Shown here one piece after another: positions 54,846 to 64,000 of a stretch of DNA of 64,000 nucleotides. Made by a program: the position numbers and the translations under genes. Within the stretch, counting starts at the first letter, position 1; every line of letters begins with the position of its first letter. This DNA comes from Symsagittifera roscoffensis (lineage: Eukaryota > Xenacoelomorpha > Acoela > Convolutidae). Below the pieces are notes generated by a model that ran no database searches, was not told where the DNA came from, and saw only the letters and a program-made list of their open reading frames with translations. Location: positions 5,857,563 to 5,921,562 of the forward strand of contig NC_087068.1 of the NCBI RefSeq assembly GCF_963678635.1, read 5' to 3'.

Positions 54846-56055
54846 GAGTTGCCCTAGTTGATTAAGGGAGGTTATCTTGCAAGATCTTGCAAGAATCTTT
54901 CAAAACAGCCTCCTTTAAGGCTTCCAAAAAACTCTTTACATGAAGATAAAAGTATGTTTTTCTTACCAGTAGACACTTCATCGGTAGCAAGTGGAAAATA
55001 TTAATTACTTGAATAAATCAACATTAAAAAGATAGATATAGCTTCATAATAATCAGAACATATTTTGTTATCCGATTTATGTGAAAACATTATACAAATT
55101 ATCTCAAGCTAATTGACACTAAATTATCAGACATTGATCAAGGCATACATAAACACGCCATTCAAAAGGAATAGTAATTTTCAGCATTTTTGAAAAAATA
55201 TAAAGCGAAAAGGGAACAAAGTCCAACATTATTGTAGCCAGGACTACGTTATGCACACAAAAAATTAAATTTTGCAGGCCGAATTTTTTTGGAAAAAATT
55301 GTTTTCGTACAAAAATAGATTTGCGGTTGAAAAAAAAATTGTTTGCGTACAAAAATAGATTTGCGGTTGATAAAAGTAATGCATTAAAGACAAGTTTTTT
55401 TTGTGAAAAAAACTTTACACAAGAAGACAAGTGTACATTTTTGACCAGCAGACACTTCACCAGTAGCAAGTATTAAAAAAATAAATATAACTTCATAATA
55501 ATAAGAGCATAAATATTTATTCGGATTTTTGTGAACACAACATACAAAATATCTCAAGCTAATTGGCTAATTGACTCTATTTGTCAATATTTTGACCAAA
55601 AAATAAAGAAAAATTGAAATTTAACCGCTAGAAGTGCAAAACTAGATGAAACATTTGAACAAAGTCAAAAAACTTGTTTTTGAAATTTTTAATTTGAAAT
55701 GATTAAATTATAACGACGATCTGAAAATATTTACTTTAAGAAAAACCAAAAATCAAAATAAATATGAACGTTTTCAAAATTTGCGTAACCTAATTTTTTT
55801 CCGAGCTTAAACTCAGATTTTTTGTGACCGTAGTCAAGTTGGATCTACACAATTTTTTCTGGTGCTTAATATAAGGATTCGTGAAAATTTCGTAGTTGGT
55901 TATCTTGCAAGATTCTAGCAAGATAACCTCACTCTTGCAAGATCTTGTAATATAACCTTCATATTGCAAGATCTTGCAAGATAACCCTCATTTGCAAGAA
56001 CCTTGCAAGATCTTGCAAGATAACCCTCCCCGATCGACTAGGGTGGTAACTTACT
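54846..56055. mobile_element. Candidate non-autonomous foldback/MITE element
   Basis: The ends are inverted: CCCTAGTTGATTAAGGGAGG and TTATCTTGCAAGATCTTGCAAG at about 54852-54893 face their reverse complement at about 56005-56044 (CTTGCAAGATCTTGCAAGATAACCCTCC then GATCGACTAGGG). The inner part of the right end has several extra copies of the palindrome TTGCAAGATCTTGCAA (55900-56025). Internally a direct repeat (54957-55125 and 55438-55583) and a tandem 38-base pair (about 55300-55375) occur. No ORF. No target duplication was identified. Confidence 0.45.
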
Positions 56056-56478
56056 CATTTGCAAGTCATGAACAAGTTCGCATAACGTTTGAAAACAGAT
56101 ATTGTTATTTCACTATAACCATGATCGGGTGTATATTTCACCTCCTCCTGCATTTTTTCTTCGGGATCAGTTTCTTTGATGTTAGCCTCAACATAAGGTT
56201 AGTTGATATATGATATGTGAGAAACTTCCTACAATTTCATACAATTCTATATGTTCAGAAAATTGTTTGAAATCTTTATGATAAACATTTTTTTATTTAT
56301 GAGAATTGTATGGTAGGTGTTTTTCCATAAACCAAAAAACTGATTTTTTGTTGACTAAATATAATTTCTGAAAAAGTTTGGGTTGTGCTTGTAACCGAGC
56401 ACAAGTGACAAAGAGCTTGGATACCCAGTTTTCGGAATTTGCAACAAAATTAATGTGTCGACAAAATTTACGTTACAG
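56056..56478. other. AT-rich intergenic DNA
   Basis: No gene seen. Confidence 0.5.
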
Positions 56479-56681
56479 GTATTTGTACGCGGAATCCACT
56501 TTCATTTTGGAACATATTTAAGGACTTGTCTCTGGAAACCAGGAACATACAGACAAAAAATTGTGCGCCTATCCAGTACACAGTTTGGCCCATGGACATA
56601 ATGTCAACGGCGGACAATGTTATCATAAACCTAGATGAAGAACCTAGATTCGCTTCTCCATCGCAATCTGAGACACTTTGA
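56479..56681 (+). CDS. Possible terminal exon or gene remnant
   Basis: After TTACAG a frame runs to TGA 56679-56681: RNPLSFWNIFKDLSLETRN, CAPIQYTVWPMDIMSTADN and NLDEEPRFASPSQSETL. The composition is protein-like compared with the surrounding AT-rich DNA. No domain recognised and no upstream exon found. It is followed at 56702 by a short ORF with a hydrophobic N-terminus (MKLSTKFCVIVGSYISIFIL). Treat as tentative. Confidence 0.25.
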
Positions 56682-56833
56682 TCTACCATTCAACTCTTAA
56701 CATGAAACTTAGCACAAAATTTTGCGTTATTGTCGGCTCCTACATAAGCATTTTTATATTAATATTACTTTTCGCGATGACCCCATATACCAATACACTA
56801 GCTCGGACTGGTACCCACAAAAAAAAAGTATAA

Positions 56834-59184
56834 TCAGTTCATATCAAAATCGAGTTTTTTGACGAGATAGGGTGATTGTTTTTCATTTCTTTTTCAACCG
56901 GGAACAGAACGTTACTTGTCAGAGAACTGGCACGTTCGAATCAGTTCCAAAAAATGCTGAGTTGATCTGTGATCGCAGTTTGTTCATTAGAAAAAAATCT
57001 TTTCGTCAAAAAATTATTTACTGATAGCATGGTTCCATTAATCAATTTCTCAGTTTAAAATTTAATAGAAAAGATCTCGTCTAAAATTAGTGTTTAATTT
57101 GTCAATTGGATTGATTACTATCAAATTCAGCATCACATGCAAACAACTCAAAAACATCACCATATATATTTTTTTTACTTTTTCCAGTGCGCTTCTGATG
57201 CAGTTTCACTTCCAAAGCCACACATACCTTATCAATTATTTAAACTCGCCACCGTTTCCTTCGATTTCAAATCATCCGCAAATTTTTTCAATCACTTTTC
57301 CACGCGATTGGAAAATTGTTTTAAAAGAAAAACGAACAGAAGCCACTTTTCACCTTTGTGAGCAAGCAAAACGCAAGCAGCCGTAGAAGCGTTTCCTGAA
57401 TGTTGAATTTTTGATAGTCGAATAATGGCAGCGGTTCAAAACTACAAGAGCACTCTTATGGTTGCTATTTGCTCGTTCTTGTCAAATTCTGCCAAACCAT
57501 CCAAAACAAAGGAGAATATCCCAAGCAACTCATTTATACTTTAAACATTTAATCTTGTAATTTGGATGATATATTGGACTGAAGATGAAGACTTGGAGAG
57601 TGTCTATATCTCAAGAAGGATTTTCTCATTGCAATTTGGCCGTGGAAAAGCACGACGTGAGTCGTTTCTTTATACTGAACTCAAAGTTTCCCCACGTCTA
57701 AGCTTTCATACTTTCATGATATTTAGGTTTTTGACGTAACTTAGACAGGAACGCTTAATTTTCGCCCTCTTGATTTGGGAGGAATTTTGTCGTCGAGTGT
57801 TTCATAATTTTTTATAACTTTTTTTGCAAAATTTTTTGCTATAGTTTTTGAAATTTATAAAGATTTTTTTGTTTTTTTTCTGAGCAACAGTAACACATTA
57901 TTCCTAATTTACTTATAATCTAAGCTTCAGTGTTGTGCTTTTTATTACACCGCGCACAAAAATTACAGAAATTTTAAAATCTATTTACGGATCAATTGAG
58001 TTATCTCCCGCCAAGCAAAAACGGTAAAATGCTACAAAAAGACGTCGGTAGATGGTTGATGTGTTGATAGCACGCAATCAATTGACCGTTTGAAGGGTAT
58101 TTGGCATGAGTATCGAGAAAAACTTCATAAAGAAAAAAAATCAAAATTTATTTAAAACTTTTTTTTTTGCAAATTTTTGTTAGGGCTACCATTGCCTCAT
58201 CGAGGAAAGCGACTTGCCAGGGTTCGTGTTCTAGCCTCGTATCTGAATATGAAAAACTGTTCTCCGCAGCACATTGAATTTGTGTGCAGTAGCTTTTTTC
58301 AATTTAGGACAGAAAAAAGTCACTTTTTGTGCCTCAGTTTTTCTTGATTTTTTCACTCGGAATGTAATTTTTAGCTCTCTTCATATCATTCAAACTATTG
58401 AGCTATCTCACCCCCCCCCCCAGAAAAAGAGAGGGGGGAATTGCTTAATTGATCCCTAATCCCTATTTACTTTTCAATTCCTTTTTGAATATTGGGCTCG
58501 GGAACTGTTTCTATTTGTTCGACACCAGGGGCTACTCTTATTAGTTAGATTCCAAACTTGTAAATGCTTTTGGTTCTTGCCACGAAATGTTTTTTAGGGA
58601 AAATGATTTGTTTGTTAATGTGTGTATTTTAATTTTTCTGTCATGGGTTTGTGTTGATGACCGCTCGACTAACATAAAGCTTGACTAACATAAAAGTTTG
58701 AAAACCTCAAAATCTAGACTTTAGACTTGAAAATGTCGATACGATGTGAGTTTAAGTCGGCGGTGGCTTTCTCATAGAGTAATTTTGGATAGGGTACACC
58801 GTCTGTTAATCACGCTATCTTATTTTGGCCGGATAGATTCGCGCAACTTCTTAGTCTAACACCAATCTTAATCTTACTCTTATATCTCCTAGTCTCAATA
58901 GATCTAGTATATACTCGTATTCTTGCGAGGTTAAAGGAGACGAAGAGCAACTGCTTTCTAAATTAAATTTTTCTTCTCTGACTGAAACTATCAATAATTT
59001 CAGCTTACAAACATCGTACGTTTTAGTCATGGATCATGATTGGTTAGTTCTAAGTCTTTTACAGTGATAGTTATCAAGAATATAATTGGATATATAAAAT
59101 ACTTGTTTTGAACTGGTTTCATTCCAGATTTTCAGTTTTAAAACTTTTATGCTAGTTGATACACCGCCGTTTGTGTTGTTTCAG
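56834..59184. other. AT-rich DNA without a supported gene
   Basis: No gene supported. Contains a short C-run (58411-58420) and a possible small exon 58994-59041 (between ATTTCAG and GTTAGTT) that I could not place in a frame with the exon at 59185. Confidence 0.4.
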
Positions 59185-59241
59185 AAGGTGCTGTTCGAGT
59201 GGTCAGCTGACACTGCCTCCCAGAACTATGGAGTCACCCAG
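59185..59241 (+). CDS. Host gene exon: cupredoxin-like domain, first strand
   Basis: Bounded by TTGTTTCAG and CAG/GTACCC; 57 bases, phase 0 in and out: KVLFEWSADTASQNYGVTQ. The pattern (hydrophobic strand, F-x-W, then N-x-x-V-x-Q) is that of the third strand of cupredoxin-like domains. It joins in frame with the exon at 59568. The 5' exons with the start codon were not found. Confidence 0.5.
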
Positions 59242-59567
59242 GTACCCAATACTTTTATTTCATATAATATCATGCATATAATATCATCAATACTTTTACA
59301 ACAGATAGTATCATATAGTATCACTTTGAAGAACCCACTGCGTCATCATCTCGGCCAAGTCATTGTACCATTGGTTCATCTTTGCATATAAATGTACGAA
59401 TGAGCCTAATTTCTATATGACTAGTCCCCAAAACCAGAAAAGAAGGATCACACGTGAGAGCTGTTCGCATTAAATTATGGATGGTCCATTTTTTGTTTGA
59501 TTATTAATTTTTTAATTGATTATTAACTATTATCAACTAATTATCCAACTGGTCAGTATCTGTCCAG

Positions 59568-59696
59568 GTGATTGAGAGTGACTCTGGAGCTGATGTGTTC
59601 GCTGTGCCAAATGGAGTCTGCTTTGACCTCGACTCCAACTGCTCTTTCCTCTGGCAACCCAGACTGGCACCAACCGTCTTCTTTTTTGTCTGGTTG
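59568..59696 (+). CDS. Host gene exon: continuation of cupredoxin-like domain
   Basis: Acceptor CTGTCCAG at 59567. Reads VIESDSGADVFAVPNGVCF, then DLDSNCSFLWQP. The likely donor is TTG/GTGAAA at 59696, but TG/GTTGGT at 59692 is possible. The exon is GC-richer than its surroundings. The next exon was not identified with confidence. Confidence 0.5.
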
Positions 59697-61370
59697 GTGA
59701 AATTAATTGTAGTTTTGTTTGATGAGTCATACCCTATTGACGCAAAGATATTCATGACTTGTTGTGTAGTTGAACATGGCCCAATTTCAGGAAAAATTCT
59801 CATATTTAGTATGTTTTCCTAATTTAAGGAGTTCAAACCCCTGACTTTTAAGCATTAAGCATAAGACATTAGAAATTTTTAAGCATAAAAATTTTTAAGG
59901 GCCCGTTGGCGCCGAAGTGTAATAACTTTAATGGGATAGCGTGGGCCAGAAAAATGCAAATTTCAAAAAGATCGTTTATTGCATTTTTTTGCAAAAATTC
60001 CCAATTTTCCGAAAGTTTCAATTTTTCCAGGAAAAAAATAGACAATTTTTTTTTATGGATACCAGGGATATGGCAGTAATATTTAAACTCTGGTAAGATC
60101 TCTAAGAATTTGAAAAAATCATTTTTACATACATCTTGTGAAAATTTTATACGTATCCTAAAAAGCGTATACATGTAAGATTCATTTACAAAAAAAAGAA
60201 TTCTGATGAAAATCCAAGTGGAACGCAAAATTGGCAAATACCTACAAACAACCCTTCAAGGATAAATTAGCTGCAAGGTCCAAATTTTTGGTCAGCTGAT
60301 ATCAAGTGCCTCCATGGGCGGTCGCATGGGATCGAAAGTATCCTCATAGTGAAACTATTCCTGTTGTACTTTGAATAATGAAAACATATAACAAAAAAAA
60401 GACTTTTGCTTTTTCAATAAAAAATTCTCTATATAGCTAATTGAAAGTGAGGGCAGGAGCGGATGAAGGATTTTGTCGACCTTTTGTCGACCTTTTTTTT
60501 AGGTCGGCCAAACTGATTTTCCGAGCAGTCCCAGAACACTAAAGACCAAATTTTGGTCAAAATTGATGCGCCGCAGGCAAATTTAAAAAAAAACGTCTTA
60601 AATGCGGTTTTGGGGCTTTTTATTAGAAAATTTTGACGCGCTCCCTTTGAAAACTAATATATATGCCATGACAATGATAGTGTGTGAGGATGAGCTCTCA
60701 CTTGACCTCTAGCTTCAGGTCTACCACAACCTGACCGAATTTGGCTGCAATAGTGGTACCACGTGAAAGTTCTAGTCGCAAAAAAACGGCCTTGAGTCGG
60801 AAAAAAGAGCTTCGCTCAACAAAATAACACAGTCTGGAATGTGGGGAGATAATAACAATGGACTATCCTCGACAGGACTGTTAAGGGCTACTGATAGATC
60901 CTCTGCAATTCGCAGGAACTACATTATTGGCGCATTTAGAAAAATTTTAGGGTTGGTCGGCCTAAAATGGATGTCACAAAATAATACCAAAGGGAGGACC
61001 CTTTGGTGGTTGGTGAGGGCATCGAGTTTCTCAGGGAAGGGCGTCCAAACCCCCATCGCCCCTAAATCCTACCCTGAGGGCGAGTGATGCGAAGTTTATT
61101 AGTATGATGTATGATGCCCCAATTTTACTATTTTTTTTACATTAGTGTGCTATTTTAAACTAATTTTTGAAGGTTTATTTCAGGTGATTACTCAAAAAAA
61201 TTCATGAAAAATTTTTTTAGGTTCTAGATTTTTTCACCGATGGTGAAAACATATGTGGTACTTGGATAGCTACGGGCTTTTTTTTGCCTCACATAGTTTC
61301 AGCGAATAGCTGATTAAGTTATCGTGTAGTTGTGTAATGCCGTATTTAATTATTTTTTTGTTTCCTTATG
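59697..61370. other. Intron or intergenic DNA
   Basis: AT-rich, no exon recognised. An open frame at 60839-61087 is not supported by splice or domain evidence. An inverted repeat CTCAGGG/CCCTGAG occurs at 61030-61078. Confidence 0.4.
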
Positions 61371-61700
61371 TGATGTGTAGCAGCAGCAGCTCCTTGGTCA
61401 TGTCAGCGTCAGTGTCAGAACACAATCTGTTCACACCCGCCCTCACCTGTCGATGTCCCCCCACTCGAGAAACAGAGACTTTGAAAGGGGGAGGGGGTAT
61501 GTGTGCATTCTCCAGTCAGCACATGCGAGTGCAGAGAGACACGAGTCCACTCTTGGTTGAGACAGTAGATGGGGAGGGGGAGGGGGAGGGGGAGGGGAGT
61601 AACTGCACACGACTTTACTCTTGTCACTTTGGACTCACTCAGCAACAGGGACTCACCAAGTGCCTCAAGTTAGAACAGGGGGATCTAATATGACTCAAAA
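61371..61700 (+). other. GC-rich island with G4-type tract, possible exon
   Basis: Stands out from AT-rich DNA. Contains a GGGGAGGGGGAGGGGG-type tract (61571-61598). Frames are open for about 100 codons (LFTPALTCRCPPTRETETL) but show no domain pattern, so exon status is undecided. Confidence 0.3.
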
Positions 61701-62169
61701 AGATACCAGCATTCCTAGAAACTCTGAACTTACGTCGGATCCCCTTAACATTAACCCCACACTCTATTTAAACGTACACCTACAAAAGGCCAACATCCCT
61801 CCCTCGCAACATAATAAATGCAGCTATTGCAGCTCTTAAGATCGAAAAGGTATGAGATGAAGTTTACTGTGGCATCGAAATGGAATTATTTCTCCTCGAT
61901 TGACATCAAAGGTTTCTGATAAGATATTGAACGAAATTGTATGATAAGCATTGCTCCATATATAAAAGTTGTATGATGAGCATTTTTGGTCAGGCCAGGA
62001 TTCTTTTAGTGACTGTTTAAGACTGGAAGCGTTAAGAAGAACTGGAAAGAGAAACAGAAATGCTTTTAGGCCTCTCAAGATGCATGAAGGAAGTGTGAAT
62101 AGATACGAGATACCACGAGAGGAGAGCCAGACTTACGTCATCATTGCGTCACACTTACGTCACACAGAC

Positions 62170-62435
62170 ACAGACACAATGGTGGAATTGAAACAGTGGA
62201 ACTATTGCGTAATCGAGGTGGAGGACAATCCTATTGAACACTTGCTCACTCTAAGTGACGACGATGGGGGGAGTGGGAAGGTGATCAGAGTTGGGGAGGG
62301 GGACCGAGTGTGGTTCAGATGGGACAACTGTCCCCTCCCGCAGTCTGTGTTCCAGGTGGACATGGCCACCAACCCCAAACACACTCGTCTGTTCCAGCGC
62401 AAAATCAACTCACAATTCACGGCTCATTTAGAAAG
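62170..62435 (+). CDS. Host gene exon: cupredoxin-like domain
   Basis: The donor AAAG/GTCACC at 62435 leaves phase 2, which joins exactly with the next exon to restore a Ser codon. Reads ELKQWNYCVIEVEDNPIEHL, then KVIRVGEGDRVWFRWDNCP and LPQSVFQVDMATNP. GDxVxFxW followed by SVFQV is characteristic of cupredoxin-like domains. The acceptor is uncertain; the frame is open from 61969, and 62170 is only a conservative limit. Confidence 0.55.
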
Positions 62436-63022
62436 GTCACCAAAGTTCTCAGATTTCTTAAACTATATAAAAAAGAATTGCCACCCATATGAAAGACTAT
62501 CTCAATGGTTAAGCATGTGTGAATTTTGAACATAGTGACGGATCTCCCCCTTTTTTTCAAAGGGGAGAAAAAGATAAAGAGATCCGAGCTCTATACCATA
62601 ATAAAATGAGCGTATAGGATTAGAACGTGCAGACAAACACAATTATTCTCGAAAAAAATGGATCTCGCTCTATGCTGAAAAACACTTTTGAACATTTTTC
62701 AGGAAAAACAAAAAGATAAACTGTACTATACTATCTTGAAAAAAAAAACTGGCAACGCGCTTCGATAATCGCCGTTCGAGCTTCTCTCATACAGTTAAGT
62801 TTTCATCAATGAATAATCATAGATGTGGCTGCAGAAGGCTATTCACTGCCATTGATTAATAAAGACAAATCCCAGGTAGCTCTTTCCGATATTAGCATGT
62901 TCTGCCTCTAAATTATTATCAAATGTGTGGGCATTTCATTTTACTTTGCTTCAGAAGCCATTGTGCATGGCCTAAAAAAACAACCCGAAAAAATTTGTTG
63001 AAATGATGTTTTAATTTTTCAG

Positions 63023-63315
63023 CACCAGCGGTCTGTGCTGTTTTGTCTTCAAACAGTCTGGATTTTTCCACTTCGCAGTGGCTGAGAATTCATCCCAGAT
63101 CATCTCTGTTGAGGTCACGAGGCCACCTGTGTCGCACTCTGTCGAACTGCAGTCTCAAAAAGGGGGCAGGGGAGATGTCCTGGAGGTGGAGTTGAACGAC
63201 TTTGTGAAATTGTGTTGGGACAGACCTGTCCAGCTCTCTGGTCACACATTTCACGTGAAAGAGAGTCCACTAAAAGAGGAGGAGTTTATCGATTCCACCG
63301 AAAGCGGCACTAACG
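63023..63315 (+). CDS. Host gene exon: end of one and start of the next cupredoxin-like domain
   Basis: Acceptor AATTTTTCAG, donor AACG/GTGAGT. Reads TSGLCCFVFKQSGFFHFAV, QIISVEVTRPPVSHSVELQ, closing a domain (F-xx-xG-x-x-F-x-x-xV with final I-x-V-x-V strand), then GDVLEVELNDFVKLCWDRP and SGHTFHVKESPLKEEEF, opening the next. No obvious complete copper ligand set, so structural or adhesive roles are possible. Confidence 0.65.
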
Positions 63316-63739
63316 GTGAGTGGTGAAAATTATCCCAGGAAAAACCACATATCTCACTCAACTCGTTTCAAAACTCTGAGATGGATATTTGCGCGAATAC
63401 CTCAATAATTGTTTTAAATAGCCTTCAATATTATAGCTCCACAACGAATCACTTGAAGGTAGACTTTGGTGACAGTTTCCAAAATTCTCCTGGACTCTTT
63501 TAATAGGTTTTCATTAGAAAAGTGTCATCAGTTTTTCCACGTTTTTACAAAACTGTAGATACGCCACTGAACAGAACTCGTATAGTTCAGTGCTGTTGAA
63601 TAAAATAAAACATAGGACGAGACTTAAAATGAACAGAGGTAGATCCAAAGAGAAGATAATGAGTTTTTTTTCGTAGAGTTCAAATTAAGCTGAACATTTT
63701 TTCTATACAGCCCAGTAGTTGGCTCTGTTTTGCTTTTAG

Positions 63740-63954
63740 AGTATGGCGGAATAGGAGACAGCATGTGTAAAGTTATGGGGGAGGGGCTGAGCAAGAATGA
63801 GTTGGATGTGGTGGGGACTGCTTTGATGGGGGGTCGTTTGTCTCTCAGGATGGAGAGGGGAGGAGTGTTTTCCTATTGCATCTACCCCCTCAGCAGCCAA
63901 ATGGCCATCACAGTCGCCGTGCACTCACAACAACCAATTACTCACCGTATACAA
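63740..63954 (+). CDS. Host gene exon: cupredoxin-like domain, second half
   Basis: Acceptor GCTTTTAG, donor ACAA/GTGAGT. Phase 1 joins with the previous exon to give a Glu codon. Reads EYGGIGDSMCKVMGEGLSK, LMGGRLSLRMERGGVFSYC and MAITVAVHSQQPITHR, again the closing strands of a cupredoxin-like domain. The gene continues beyond the right edge of the window. Confidence 0.65.
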
Positions 63955-64000
63955 GTGAGTCACGGAGTCGAAAAATATGAGTTTTTTTTTCAAAATATAT

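Noticed and set aside
60839-61087. 82-residue ORF on +
   Set aside because: No domain, no splice context, overlaps an inverted repeat. Likely chance.
1-64000. tRNA, rRNA or other structural RNA genes
   Set aside because: None seen by eye. A dedicated RNA search was not possible.

Overview
The window looks like AT-rich DNA from an invertebrate animal. Candidate coding exons with GT-AG boundaries and TTTCAG-like acceptors occur only in the last few kb. Nearly everything else is mobile DNA. The lineage cannot be fixed from the sequence. A 200-base run of N (53831-54030) shows this is a scaffold.

Layout. (1) 1-3440: a decayed APE-type LINE on + (ORF1 runs off the left edge; ORF2 carries endonuclease and RT). 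(2) 3690-10250: a lone LTR, a decayed ORF of an unrecognised family (called X here), a piece of another RT element, and fragments joined in opposite orientations. (3) 9895-15702 on -: a long decayed polyprotein (called B) with a coiled-coil N-terminus, an SGNH hydrolase domain whose catalytic residues are all still encoded, a likely second degenerate SGNH-like domain, and long stretches I do not recognise. (4) 16233-24740 on -: a Ty3/gypsy-order gag-pol (capsid, zinc knuckle, protease, RT, RNase H, integrase), full of frameshifts and stops. (5) 24790-37138: a tandem array of LTR units read on -, with order LTR, a leader of about 1.5-1.8 kb holding a hairpin minisatellite, then either gag-pol or an X ORF. 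Three leaders, three LTRs and two X copies lie here. (6) 37139 to about 52100: a Polinton/Maverick with protein-primed DNA polymerase B (truncated), packaging ATPase, integrase, penton, major capsid, a basic minor capsid protein, adenain-like protease and small ORFs. (7) 53397-53830: an inverted copy of the hairpin minisatellite, ending at the gap. (8) 54031-64000: AT-rich DNA with a candidate foldback/MITE element, then exons of a host gene on + encoding repeated cupredoxin-like beta-sandwich domains.

How they relate. The LTR units share one leader that is joined at exactly the same base either to gag-pol or to the X ORF. This suggests an autonomous element and derivatives that swapped gag-pol for X while keeping leader and LTRs. 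The B polyprotein lies directly downstream of gag-pol on the same strand and may be a third ORF of the same large element or a separate insertion. The Polinton has its own virus-like module. Its left end is cut inside the polymerase gene exactly where a leader copy ends. Most long ORFs are broken; the Polinton ATPase, integrase and penton are the best preserved.
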